This document shows, piece after piece, positions 49,034-62,000 of a stretch of DNA of 64,000 nt; positions within the stretch are counted from its first letter, which is position 1, and every line of letters begins with the position of its first letter. Both the position numbers and the translations under genes were made by a program. The notes under the pieces are model-generated. The model searched no databases. It was not told the origin of the DNA and saw only the letters and a list, made by a program, of their open reading frames with translations. The stretch is from assembly GCA_020055645.1 (NCBI GenBank), contig CM034546.1, positions 96,472,001-96,536,000 of the forward strand. The letters are read 5' to 3'. The stretch is from Tomocerus qinae. Taxonomy: Eukaryota; Arthropoda; Collembola; Entomobryomorpha; Tomoceridae.

Positions 49034-51176
49034 GTCCTCGATTCAGCCTAATAATCATCAAATCATTAATAGATGCAACCAAAATTACCAGGAACATCAA
49101 AGAAAACCTGGGCTATAGAATGTTACATGATCTAAACAATTTTAGTAATTAAACACTTTTAAGTATTCTTAACACTTAAGAATATTCAGACTTTCGTCTG
49201 GAGTCTCTTTCTGCGAGAAAACATACGCATAATGACTTGGTCGAGTGAGACGAAGTGTATAATGACTTCAAATAATTGACATACGGAAAGCTTACTAGTA
49301 ACTTTGCCTACTGATAACGTGTAAAGTTTCCTTGTTTGTATTTATATTGTTTACTTGAGTGTTAGTTAAGTTTAGATTACCTTGCAGTCTTCGGTGATTT
49401 AGTGTGTATTACAATATTCGAAGAAGGGGCTCCATTGTAGTTTGTTAATTTCCGTCTTCAAATTTTGAGTCCAATAAAAGAAATATCCGCAACAACTAGA
49501 GGAAGTCGACACTGCTATGTAATAATATTTTATTTACTTTATTAGCTGAATCTGGTTTAGTATATTTTCAAAGAGCAATTGCGCAGACAACTGTTATCTT
49601 CATTTGTGCAAACAAGACAAGGTTTACATGATGGTCTGTCACGAGTTACCACTCTTTACCTGCAAATTATGCCTTAACTAATGTTACATAATGAAACATT
49701 GGATATTGGTCTGATGGATACAAGCTTAAAAATAGTGATAAATATAAAGTATCCTTATAATCTTCTATCACGAGTAGGTTATCACTACGCAGATGGTTGG
49801 CCTGTAGATGTTACAGTTAAAATCCAGGTTGTAACAAATACATATATCGACTGAGATTAACCGACTGTCAATTTATGAACCATATTAAATAGAACTGTAC
49901 TACGCAAGATAGTCGGCACTAGGAATTAGTATAGCTTCAACTATTAAATATGAAATAGGTATTCCATATTTTTCTAGTGACATATATAGTTCCGGTAATC
50001 CACCAGAAATCTTTTGTAATGCCAGGTAATACTAATAATAAACGAGTAAGCCACATAGATTACTACAAGTAATATAACTTACAATCAGCAAGGTATCCGT
50101 CTATATTCAATCATTTCACCTCCACGTGACCTTATCAGCACTTGCACTATAATCTCAGAATACCTCAACTTTCCACTCCACAAGTAGTTGTTACTATGTA
50201 CAACTTGTTTAATATCAATCCATACGAACTGCAAATTCGGATCTTTGTAAACCATTTGGACTATGCACTTGAAAATGGATGCACTAAATAAAAATTATTG
50301 TGAAATCATAGGATGTTTATATATGCATGTATATTATACTTCGTCGTTAATATGTAGTACACATCATATCTATCTCATATGCGTACTTTAACCCGTTGTT
50401 GACTTATGAACACGCTTCTGTACAGGCATAAAATGTGTAGTAGTGGATATATTTTTGTATTTACTCAAAATTTAAACGCAAAAGATTTCTATTGCAACCA
50501 AGTAATCTGTCGACAGTTCGTTCCTATTCATTGTTAGTATGTACTCTATATGGAAGCAACTGTTTTACTATTACACTAAATTACGCTTAATTAGACATTA
50601 AAATAGCGGATGATTAAGATATGAATGTATGAAGTAGGTGTGAATCATGTAGAGAATAAATAACTTAATTTTTCGAATTTGTTATTGGTAATTCCAGATC
50701 TAGTTTATTTACTAAGTATGGTAAAAGGGAAAAATGTTAAGTCATTACACTAGTCACCAGTAGAGACTGTACCTACAGCTTAGGACATAGTAATTCCAGA
50801 TAACTCAAACCGAAGAGGAATTTTTGCCTTAATTATGTTCTTGCTAGATATATTATGGCTCCTTATAAGAATGGGTTCACAAAAATATTACCTTATGACA
50901 TACTGAACTTATAGGTGGGCCATTGAAGTACCTAGACAAAAGTATACCAAGCTTCTCAAATCCAAATGGATAGTAGAAATGCCTTGACCTTACTTCCCTT
51001 TCCTAGAAAACAACCTTACATACACAGTCCTATTTACCGTTGACTTGAGATACTTGCAAGTGCTTGGTACTGTGATGAAAAATGAGTAAATCTTTAAGAA
51101 TTGTAACTGAGTGTTAGGTCATGGCCATACAATGGCTAAAAGAGTTTTGTTCCTGGAAGTTGTAATGTACAGCATA
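49034..51176. other. Intergenic, nothing seen
   Basis: No exon, RNA gene or clear repeat was recognised. Confidence 0.55.
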
Positions 51177-51216
51177 GCTATAGAACGATCACAATGCATT
51201 GTGATCGTTCTATAGC
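51177..51216. repeat. Perfect 40-bp palindrome
   Basis: GCTATAGAACGATCACAATG is followed immediately by its exact reverse complement. There is no spacer and no mismatch. It lies about 80 bases upstream of a TATA box. Confidence 0.97.
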
Positions 51217-51218
51217 TC

Positions 51219-51246
51219 ATACTTAAACATTGCAATGTTTAAGTAT
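51219..51246. repeat. Perfect 28-bp palindrome
   Basis: ATACTTAAACATTG is followed immediately by its exact reverse complement, two bases after the 40-bp palindrome and about 50 bases before the TATA box. The sequence is unrelated to the first palindrome. Confidence 0.97.
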
Positions 51247-51294
51247 TGATATACAATTCTGTATCAGATAGTAATTTCAACTGTTTCGGTGAAC

Positions 51295-51304
51295 TATATA
51301 TAAA
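51295..51304 (+). promoter_or_regulatory. TATA box of the crystallin-like gene
   Basis: TATATATAAA lies about 90 bases before the ATG at 51393, a normal core-promoter geometry. Confidence 0.65.
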
Positions 51305-51392
51305 GCGGGCACTGGTTAGGAATTCTTTACCATTCTACATTTCGTCTTTGGACCTTAGAAGTTCTCTAAAGATCTTTAATTTGAAATTCAAA

Positions 51393-51828
51393 ATGAAGGG
51401 TTTCTCCTTTATGTCAATAATCGTAATTTTCCAATTTTTAGGAATTTCACGAGTCGAAGCAGGAGTTGTAGTTTTCGAACATGCTAATTTTCAAGGTAAT
51501 TTTATACAGTGAATATGTTGAAATTACTTGGAGACTTGCCTTAAATGGTTATTTAGTTAAATTATTGGATTTGTGTACTTATTGGCGTGTTTCTATTTTT
51601 ATTTCAGGAGAATCGAGAAGGCTTTTAAATTTTAAAGCCTGTCTGGATCTTACCTTAGGCTGGGAGGACAAAATTTCTTCCATCAATACTGGCGGTGGCT
51701 GTGTACTTCTATTTGAACATAAAAGATGCAAGGGAAAATTCGAAAGAATCGAACCTGGAACCATGAGACACAACAGTTTAGAATCTTTGAATTTCAACGA
51801 TATGGCCTCGTCTTATAGACTCTGTTGA
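51393..51828 (+). CDS. Secreted beta/gamma-crystallin-like protein, two exons, 107 residues
   Basis: Exons are 51393-51495 and 51608-51828, phase 1. A signal peptide of about 22 residues precedes a single two-motif crystallin-type domain. The first Greek-key half opens with VVVFEHANFQG, the second with CVLLFEHKRCKGK; each is the aromatic-x-H/D...F-x-G pattern of the fold. The end, LNFNDMASSYRLC, matches the usual S-S-h-R-h close. Secreted single-domain members of this superfamily occur in invertebrates, some binding calcium; the D/N-G-x-x-S sites are not clearly preserved here. Expression may be controlled by the TATA box and the palindromes just upstream. Confidence 0.85.
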
Positions 51829-52709
51829 TCTGATTTCGGTTTTAGTCATTTGTTATCTACTCTTTATAAACATTTTATTTGATGGATATGACTGAATATT
51901 GTTGTAAACTTCATGCAATTGAATTGCAGATAATATTGAATGTACTTTAAATATAAATAGCTACTAGATTTCGACGTGTTATTAGTTATTAGTTATAACG
52001 ATATATTAACAGACAATTTGTTGGAGACTATTATCATATCTGAATTGAATACCTAAATAAAATGAAACCAAATTGCCAACATAATTACAATAGTGTTACT
52101 CATTCTCATATTTTATTTTTCACGTAATTGTCACAAAAATGGCTTTACTTCATGTTGGGGGAAATAGTAACAATATACTTAGGAACATCTTTAAAATATC
52201 ACACATTATGATTTAAAAAAATTAAAACACCGGAAAAAGTAAATATGTCACAAGAAAAAGAGAATAAATAAAACTGAAACTAAATATGAAAAGAACATAC
52301 AGCATTTCCAAGACAGATTTTGATCACTTCCCTGAGATAGTTCAACATTTAAACTTAATACTAATTATCATATTTAAAGCGAAGACACCGGTTGCGGATG
52401 AATTGAAAAACTTCATGAATGCCAATCTTCATTTTCATGTTTATGGCTCAGCATCCATTACACCTGGATTCACCGCTTTCCCTGGAAAATTAGATAAAAA
52501 CTGTAGTAGAAGAACACAAAGTATAAGATACAATGATTCGGTAATGTTATTTATTTAAGTATCAAAAATAAGAATTTCAATGACATAGCGGTAAACGCTC
52601 GATTAAGTTTTGTAATACATGTACCTACTACAACGTCACAATTTCATTGTAAAGTTATTTATAACATAGTACCTAAATGACTTGAATTTAATCAAAAAGT
52701 TTTTAGAGA
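51829..52709. other. Intergenic, nothing seen
   Basis: A frame at 52286-52558 has no signal peptide or domain and looks fortuitous. Confidence 0.5.
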
Positions 52710-53032
52710 TTATTTAGCACTTCTAATGAATATTTTATGAGAACTTTGGGCCTCAGTAGGAAATTGGGAACCACGAGAAGACGAGAATGGAGTCTGCGAC
52801 TCTTCCATTTAGAATTTTATATCCACGTAGAGATAACTATGTAATCTTTAAGTGGACTAACCACAGTAGGACGTCTTGTCGTTACGGTCCCAATGCGTGG
52901 TGGTGGATTTTTCCTTCTTAGTGCATCCTGAATTCTCCAGGCTCTTTTGCGAGACTGGACTTCAACACTAAATAGAAATGCAACAAGAAGGAGGACAGAT
53001 AAAATGACCTTAACTGCCTTCCAGATTCCCAT
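52710..53032 (-). CDS. Basic secreted peptide, about 84 residues
   Basis: Exon 1 is 53032-52862 with a GTTAGT donor. Exon 2 is proposed as 52793-52710, with a CGCAG acceptor, phase 0. A clear signal peptide (about 27 residues) is followed by SRKR, a furin-type site, and an Arg/Lys/Pro-rich chain (ALRRKNPPPRIG). If exon 2 is right, a Ser/Thr-rich tail completes it. There are no cysteines. It could be a cationic antimicrobial or regulatory peptide, or matrix protein; no family was recognised. Exon 1 is well supported, exon 2 less so. Confidence 0.6.
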
Positions 53033-53095
53033 CGTGGATGAGTAGGAGATTATTTAACTAGATTACTGCCAAACATGCAATTCAGGAGTTTCCTG

Positions 53096-53101
53096 TATAT
53101 A
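53096..53101 (-). promoter_or_regulatory. TATA box of the basic peptide gene
   Basis: TATATA on the minus strand lies 64 bases upstream of the ATG at 53032. Confidence 0.45.
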
Positions 53102-55996
53102 CTCAGTGAATAATGAGATTATTCTGGAAATGCTTTGAAGAATTAAAAAGTTTACCACTGCAGTGGGAATTAAGAAACAAACAACAATCCCTCCCAGAGT
53201 TAGCTACATTAATCTACGATATGAATGCCTGCCTGACTGCTCCTTGCTATTGTCTGTGGCAGAAAATTAAATAGGTAGATGCAATGATAATGACAAACAT
53301 ATATATACTATTATGCTATAGCATTGTACATAAATACACATAAATATACGCACAATGTTAGTCATCTGAAGCATGCATTGTCTTTATGAGCTTTATTAAC
53401 TAAATAGAGGAGAAAACCTTGTTAGATAATAGTCATGGATTTTATGGGTTGCTTTATCCACCAGACTTAACACAATGCGTACATTCCCTTTTCTAACTAA
53501 AATAAAGTATGTGTAATAATATTAGATCGATATAAACATATAGTAGTATACTGTGCAAAACTTATATAATGATGATGAAGCGAGTACTATGGCATTTAAT
53601 TAGATTTGCAAACACTAAATTAAGCCGTGGTTTTCCTCCTCCTGTTCTTGAAACTGTTGAAACCATCATTTAGTGTTTTGCAATAAAAATATCACAAAAG
53701 CGTCTCTGCCTATGTTGCTCAAACTCATTCCTACACATTTACACATGTGACACATACCAAATTGTTTTCTTAGTAGTCCTTATGCCATAATATTTATTTA
53801 TAACTAAAGGTAACCTATGAGAATATGTACCTATTGTAGTTTGTAATTTAGTAGACGAGGACATTATAGGAGTTTTTAATTCTTAACTCTTGACCACCGG
53901 TCAAGTGCATGGGTACATCTATTTATACCATTTTATTGCAATATGTGGTGCCTATTATTCCCAGCGTATTGTATATTGTATGTAATGATTAATGATCACG
54001 GTCTTAAGATATCAGAACACTTTATTTTTATGTTACATTCCAAATATGTTACTCGCTCACTCATTAATTAAGAATAAATTTATTCCTCAGTATTATTGTT
54101 CATTTACAATGATAAGTTCGGTTTCTTTTCCAATAATAAATTGTTTTTCAATAATTCCAGATATTCCATGCTATAGTAGATAAGTTGTAGCAGTCTATTT
54201 ACTATTATTATACAAATTTTGCAGGTTTGCACAATATACCTACTTTATTTAAACACGTGTACGGAGCATAAAAGTGGCAATTTTAATAGGTCATGTGTAT
54301 AATGTGGAGTATGCTTCATTATTTTAAGCTTTTAATTTCCCTATCTGAAATCTGTAAGAGTAATGACTAATGATACAATGATTATAATACCACAGAATAA
54401 ATGACAGTAAGTACCAAATTCCATGTATGATATGCCTAACACTCCTAGCAAGCCTTTTTGTGGGCAGAAGATTTTCCTGTTGTTCATGTATTTCCCATAT
54501 CTGATAAAATGCAGATTGCAGAGACAAGTTTTTGTACACGAACTAGAATTACCAACTTAATTACTTTGGAAGGATGCCATAATTACGTACTGATAGTAGT
54601 ATTTCGGTGTGCAACATTCCGTTATTGTTATGAGTGTACAGGTTAGGTGACATTTGTGTTTGTGATTGAACTGCAAAGCGTGGTTGGTCGCCACCAGCCA
54701 CGTAATGGGTAGCAAAGCAGTAGACACAAAGTATAAGCGAGGAATGATATGAAAGAAATGCAAACATTTACACTCGCTCTGATGCAGTTGTGCCAACTAA
54801 TCACATTTTCGATTAGTGTTGATGTTTCACTTAATGTACCATTTGGTGATGACCAGCATGCAATGTCAAAGCTCTATATATAGTTTCATAAATCTTGTAA
54901 ATTAATGATGCTGAGGAAATGACAAGACAGGAGTGTGTAAACAACCCGATAAATATGCACAGTGCATTTCCAATTTTTCACTGTCACAATAATTTAATCC
55001 AGTGAGTTGTGAGATGCACATGCATCCACGCGTTATTCATCTCCTTCCTCGATCCTGCTTTCCATGTTGATTTTTATGCCATAAATGCATGCATTGTTGC
55101 AACGTTTGGTATGGCCTAGAAACCTTCAGTAGCACACTCGCCGTACAATTCACTTGTAAGTAAGTAGTAACAAATCAAATTGTACACAAAAAGGAATCTC
55201 GTATATTTTTATGCAAATCTAAAAATATATAGTTTTTATTAAATTACCTGAGATTGTTTGTAGAAATCTGAGCTGAGATGCAATAGTAAGTCAGGACGAC
55301 AACTTTACTCGCTATAAAAGTCGTTTCCAACACCCACTCAAACCTTGTACTTATCTAAGTTTTATCGTAGCACTCAAGCTATATGAATCACAATAAGGAT
55401 GATGAACTCTTATTTTTGCTTTGCTCCAACATAAACAGCTACAATTAGGTAGATATTGATTTTTCAAATTGCCCTTGTAATCAGAAATAGGATTGCTATC
55501 GCGTGGGCCTGTGCTAAAAGAGTGAATGAAATGGCAAGTGTTAGTAGTAATTGTCATCATTCACTGAAAGGGAAAAATTGTCTGATAAAGTACCAAGTGA
55601 AAAGCAAATTGCAGTTCTGTGTTATAACAAGAGAGCAACATTGTTTATGTACATTTCAGAATAGTATACAATAGTTCTTTTGTAATGTATATAGATATAA
55701 ATAGCATGTTATACTGCTTTGTGTAATATTTACTACAGGTACCATTTCTTTAGGTATAAGTGACTGAATGAAAGAACATCGAAATTGTATTTGAATAGGC
55801 ATCTACGTCCTGGAGCTTCCAAAATAAACAATCTCAAATATCACCGTCTTCAAATATCAAAGGGTTTCGCGTTTCTGTTGTGTGGGCATTGTCTGATATA
55901 ATATCGCTCTCATCCAAGATAAAATATAAGTATTGTATTTGACTTCCTGAGAAAAAGAGGCACAAGAAAAACAGTAGATCCTTCGCTAATGGTATG
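53102..55996. other. Intergenic, nothing seen
   Basis: There are many short frames with no domain, signal peptide or consistent splice sites. No RNA gene or repeat was recognised. Confidence 0.55.
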
Positions 55997-56541
55997 CTAA
56001 CTACTAGAGATGTTTCTAGCGACGGAATTCAAGTAAATAACATAGGTGACTGACAATTTGACAATAGCACCGCAGTTGGTCCGAATATTAAACGTCAAAT
56101 ATTTACTAAAAGTCAATTCTTTATGGAAAAGGGGAATCTTAGCAATATTTTTGAGTTCCTCATGATTCATGGAACAGTCAATGGCATAAAATAAAATAAA
56201 GCTTTGTAATTCCAGCAAATATGCTCATAGCCAGTTGCAGTGACATAAATTGTATTTGTTACATTTACAAACCATAGGAAACAATTATTTGATCTTTGAT
56301 ATAGGTTCCATAACTTTTTACTAAAGTTAGCCTTAAATACGCACAATATTGACTTGTCATTTGACGCATGTTCTGCTAGTAATAAGAGTACGAGAACAAC
56401 ACAATAAATAAATAAATTGGCGGTGTTGCTGATTAAAGTATGTGACTTGATTAAACATGCAAGGGATCGTCCTGATTTTTCAATAGATAGGTATTGACAA
56501 AGTTTGAATAACAGATTACTTATGAGAATGACAATTTTCAA
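55997..56541 (-). pseudogene. Possible chemoreceptor-like remnant
   Basis: Two overlapping minus-strand frames (56541-56167 and 56218-55997) encode three hydrophobic segments. The last frame contains a T-Y followed by a hydrophobic run, in a context (YLTFNIRTNCGAIVK) loosely like the seventh transmembrane exon of arthropod gustatory receptors. The frames do not join by good splice sites and no upstream exons were found, so this would be a fragment or decayed gene. The resemblance is weak and AT-rich sequence easily yields hydrophobic frames. Confidence 0.22.
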
Positions 56542-58249
56542 TCTTAAAAGTCACCGAGCCAAAAGGAGTCTTCACTTTTTTTTTAGCTTAGAAGGCCATG
56601 AATAGTTTAGTTGACATAACTGCGTGGGTTTCAGATGGCATTTTTGGAAATCAATACTGAGACTCCACATTCAGTCGTGACAAACTGCCTCCAAGCAAAG
56701 AAAGAAGGAATCTTAATCTTTAGTACATTGATGGATTGTTCTGAAAGATAAGGTGATAAAGGAATAGAACGAGACACAAAAGAGACTTTGAAGGCTGAGC
56801 TAAAAGTGAATAAAGGAGACAGACAGACACTTCTTTACTCTAGCTCCATAATCTCCCCAATTCCAACAACATACTAACCAGTTTGATTTGTATCTGAATT
56901 TTGTCGGTGGAATAGGATTGTTCAGGTTTGTAATAATCTTATTTGGTAATACGTGATAATTAATGTACAATGTGTGTAAACTCATGACGGGAACTCCACA
57001 ACTTTGCCCTTAGAGAAGTTCAAACCCAAGTTATTTTTGAGCACATTCTGTGTGCTCAAAATTCACCAGGTACTTTTAAGCTAGTTGTCGTTATTCTCAC
57101 TTAATATGATCGAGAAGTGTTCAAAATTAATTAGTTCGAGATTAACTATAAACTATAGCACATTTTTTCTTACCAAAGTTAACTTAATACAATGTACTCG
57201 ATGCTCAGCAGGTGTGCATAGCAAGTGCTCGAAAATAACTAAAGTGGAAGATATATTACAGTGAACCCAACTATTCTTGGTTCTTGCACACAATATGATT
57301 AATATTAAAACGTCGCATATGCCTTGAAGGCTTTATACCTTTTGATGGTCCCATACATACTTCCTTATTTATGTTTCTAGAACGTGTACTTTGCGCATCC
57401 TTTACACTTTGTGTCCAAACCTGGTACTGATATCTATCGGTAGTGATTCATGTGATGTGACATAGTCGATGGATAATAAATAATACATACTATAGAACGA
57501 AAAACCTAGGGAAATCTACACTACACTGAATCGCACTTAGATCTTCACAATCGTTGGATTGCTTTGTGTAATGTACCATAATCATGTTAATGTCAATAAC
57601 GTCGATTTTTCTACCCTTACTACTACTACATCACCCAATACCAGTGGAAGTGGCAAAAAGCCAATTTAGTGTTGGTTCAATTCTTGTGTCGTTGAGTTCG
57701 TACATGTTACAGAATCTGCTAAAATGCTTATACATAAAATCAATACAAGTCGCTCTATAACTCTGCTATTTATTGTGGGATCTGAATGGCTGTCAATTCC
57801 ATGCATCAATCAACACTGACGGATTTGATAGCTTCTGCTAAACATTTAGCATAATTTTATGGACAAATATTTTTACATATTCATCAAAGACACCGTAAGA
57901 TACGCTGTGAGGCAAGTCTAGTATTTGTTACACAATTTCTTTTCTAATTCATGAGACTGGAACTTGGAACATAGTACTCAAAGAAATTGGGAAAAAGTTG
58001 TCTTTCCCTTGCAATATTTCATTACACAATACAATAACAGAAGGTTGAGTTACTAAATTAAATTAAACAAATAATGGGAAAAAGTTCTTTGTCTAGAAAG
58101 AGTAGACGATTGGGCGCTAAAAGAATCAGTGACAGATTGACAAGCGCAAATGGCTGAATGACTACCCTAAAGTAGATAATAAAACCGTGAATGTAACGCA
58201 GCCTTGGTTCTAAAGGTTTTATTATTTCGAGTATAAGTCAAGAAACTCG
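56542..58249. other. Intergenic, nothing notable
   Basis: A small hairpin TTTTGAGCACA...TGTGCTCAAAA occurs near 57035-57060. No gene was recognised. Confidence 0.55.
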
Positions 58250-58864
58250 GTCATCCTCCCAGGATATAAATCCTAAAGCCGCATTTGGTCTCGACAGTTG
58301 TAAAGACAAGACTGTAAGTGTAAGCTTGGCTAAATTGACAACCAAAACTTTCCATAGGAAACTTGTCATGCAAAGTAGAGAAGTGCAAGGATAATGTGAA
58401 TAATCGAGCGCTAAAAATAATCATAATAATAATAATAAATAATAATAATAATCGAGCGCTAAGAACCAAAACTGTCACGGTCGCCAGAAAATGTGGAAAC
58501 AAGTCTACCCGTCTTGCTTTCAGCCACTTTCAAATAAGATTCGATGATTAGTGATCTTAGTGAGTTTTTTGTCAGATACAATTTTATTAATCGACAAGTG
58601 ATCCTAAAATACAAAATGCAGAAGCCACAATCCAACACGTCTAACAGGAATCAATTCACACGCACGACTAAACTCCAATTCACAATCCTGCAAGACTCCT
58701 CACCAAGCACGCCGATTAACGGTCAATTACAAAACAAAGGATATCTTGGTGAAAACAAAATGCTTCTATTCACCCCAGATCACTCACACATAAAATAATC
58801 ATAAATAATAGCAAGTTATAAAACTTAATACAAATACACTAAAATACTACTGCTATTTCCAACA
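58250..58864 (-). repeat. Probable 3' LTR of the BEL/Pao element (far end uncertain)
   Basis: On the minus strand the LTR should begin TGTTGGAAATAGCAG at 58864, right after the polypurine tract. Its other end is not fixed because the partner LTR is outside the window; 58250 is only an estimate. It contains a (TAA)n tract at about 58425-58450 between two copies of ATCGAGCGCTAA. Confidence 0.5.
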
Positions 58865-58874
58865 TCCTCCCACA
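58865..58874 (-). other. Polypurine tract
   Basis: TGTGGGAGGA on the minus strand directly precedes TGTT, the canonical LTR start. Plus-strand DNA synthesis of an LTR retrotransposon is primed at such a tract. Confidence 0.7.
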
Positions 58875-59027
58875 TTTGAGTTTCGAAACAATGAGAAACT
58901 CAAACAAATCAATTAAACAAAGTGGAAATAGAATAATATACATAATGCCAAAATTAATTAGTAAATAAAACAATAGTACTACAATAAAATCAGAACTAAA
59001 ATTAAGGTTCACTTCCCAAACGTAGCA

Positions 59028-62000
59028 CTAAAATTTAAGTCTGTCCGGAGGTTGCACTGCTCTTCCAAATCGAGTAACAATAGACGAATTTGGTCGACAA
59101 TCCTCCACAGAATTACTTCCAAGCGTACATGGAGACCGAGCAGGAACCACCAAATCGTTTCTCTCTTCTCCAGCTACTTCAAACGGATAGAGTCGTTGTA
59201 TTGGTCTTACCAGTTCACCAGATTTCGTCTGCAGACGGGCCACACGAACAACACCATCATTTCCAGGATAGACTTCTAACACACGAGCCAAGGGCCAGTC
59301 AATCCTCTTCTGATTATCGCTTCCGATGAGAATCACATCTCCAACATTCACACCGTTCCCTTGAGATTTCTTCCCCAAAACCAGTTGTCCCAGGTACTCT
59401 TTCCGGAACCGACTGCGTACCTCTCCTCGCATCTTCTGCATGTATCGTAGCCGTTTATTCAATCCCGTAGAGTCTAGAATATCTATCTCAGGAACATCAT
59501 CATTTCTTAATTCACGCAAAAATAGAGATGGGCTTAGAGGTATCAAATCCGAAGGGTCTTCAGCCACATAAGTCAACGGTCGAGAGTTTATCACGGATTC
59601 ACAATCGCAAAGTATTGTCGCCAACTCTTCGTAATACAATGAAGATTTTCCAAGAACTCTCCGCAACAATTTCTTCACCATACCGATGAGCCGCTCCCAA
59701 AAACCGCCCCACCAACTTGCAGTTGGTGCATTAAACTTCCACTCGATCCGATTAACGCTAGTGGTGGCAGTAATTGTTTTCCAGTCCAATTTTCTAAAAG
59801 AATTTTCACTCCCGACAAAATTTGTGCCGTTGTCGGAGTACACAGTCACAGGTCGTCCTCTTCGACTCACGAAACGACGAAAACTCTGCAGAAAGGCTTC
59901 TGTTGACAAAGAGGTCACCAGCTCCAGGTGAACAGCTCGGTACACGGCACAGGTGTACAACACGATCCAAGCCTTGCTCTTGTCCTTCAGATATAGTGGG
60001 CCAGCCAAATCCACTCCAACTATCTCAAACACTGAGGCTGTTCGCACACGATTCTTTGGTAAAGGTGGCGCATTTGCTTCCATATTCTTGGCTTCAAATC
60101 TCCGACATTTCTTGCAGCTCCCAATCACACGACGAATAGTCCTCCGACTAGACAAGATCCAATAGTCCTCTCGTAGGACTGACATCAACACTTGTACTCC
60201 AGCATGACTGAGCTCAAGATGTTTTTCTTCCACCATCAATGAAACTAAACGATGTTTCGAGGGAAGAACAATCGGGGATTTGAAATACTCCGAATCATCT
60301 AAATGAAACAATTTGGTCTTGATTCGGATAAGACCATCTTCGTCTTTAAAAGTTTGAAGGGAACTTAAAGAATTATGTTGTACATCCCCAAAGGATTCCA
60401 GTTGCACAAGTCGTAACAACACTAATTCTGCTCTCTTCAATTCTTGAATAGAAAGATTACCTTCCTTCCTTTCGCCACGCCTTAACTTCTTGATTGACGC
60501 ATTGTAGCGAAAACGGTAAATCCATCCAATCATCTTAACAATTTTCGAATATTTAGATAAATATTGACAGTAACGTTCAGTACCATCACCATGCTTCGAA
60601 TTCACAAGTGAAGAGACAATAGACTTTTTCTTTTCTGAATTGACGTCCTCTTCACAAACTGTCATTTCTCCATTCGGCCAAAATGTAGACGATTTTCGCA
60701 ACCACTCGGGCCCCTCCCACCACTTCGATGCAACCAAATCTCGAACTGAGCATCCTCTTGATGGAAGGTCCGCAGGATTCAGCACTCCAGGCACATGCCT
60801 CCACTCGTCACATTTGCTGAAGGATCTTATTTCTTGAACCCGATTCCAAACGAACGTTCCCCACTGATCAGTCCTTTTAATCCAGCTTAATGCATTTGTG
60901 GAATCTGACCAATAAAATGTAGGGATATCTTGAAAATCCAAAACTTTCTTGACCGTCTCAGCTAGACGGACTCCAATGACGCAGGCCAGTAACTCCAATC
61001 TTGGGATGGTAATCTTCTTTACCGGTGCGACTCTTGTCTTGGCTAGTACCAATTGCACAGAAATTCCCTCCGCAGATTCAGTTCGCATAAAAACACATGA
61101 GGCGTAAGCAGCCTTGCTCGCATCACTGAATACATGGAGGCTCCAGAATTCCCTCGGTACATTACTTTCAAACAGCCATCTGGGAATTTTCAAGTCGGCC
61201 AACAACGGTAATTGTTTACTCCAAGCTTTAAACTTCTCACCTATTTCTTTAGGAAGCTTGCAGTCCCATCCAATCTTCAACTCCCAAGATTGTTGCAATA
61301 AAATCTTCGGCAACACAGTTACTGGACACGTGAAGCCAATTGGGTCAAAAACTCGGTGAGCCACCGAAAGTATCTTCCGCTTGGTGATAGGGCCCTCATC
61401 TTCTTCAGTCATCATTACGCCTTTCACATTCACGGACAGATTGTCTGCGGATAAATCCCACAATAATCCCAGCACATTGGATATCTTCTTCATGGACGTG
61501 TGCTCCCACAAACGTAAATCAAATTTTGCATACGCCATAAGCTCCTTTGCTTCTCGAGAAAATTTATCCAAATCTTCAAATGTATCAACACTGGTAACGC
61601 AGTTGTCGACATAAATCGACTCACTCAATTTATCTGCAGTCACCCGTAATTCTTGAGGTGCATTCGCCAAATGGTAATTAATGACTGCAGCCAACAAGAA
61701 TGGACTTGACGAAATCCCAAACACGACACGACAATGTCTAAAACACTTAAGTTGCTTAGCCTCGCAGTCCACCCACCAGTAAAATCGTAAGAAATCCCTG
61801 TCTTTCTTCGTAATAATAATCTGAAGAAATGCCTTCTTAATGTCCGAAGTTACTCCTATTCTTCTCAATCTGAAACGAATAATCACAGATAGAATGAGCT
61901 CCAACAAATTCGGACCCTTTTCCAGGCAATCGTTCAGAGACGGGGACGATGGCCCACGGGCGGAGGCATCAAACACTGGACGAATTGGTGTTGTCTCACT

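Noticed and set aside
52286-52558. 90-residue + strand frame after the crystallin-like gene
   Set aside because: No signal peptide, domain or conserved composition.
58252-58262. CATCCTCCCAG, resembling the polypurine tract at 58865 a second time
   Set aside because: No TG-starting LTR follows it on the minus strand in a convincing way; one short match is not enough to call a nested element.
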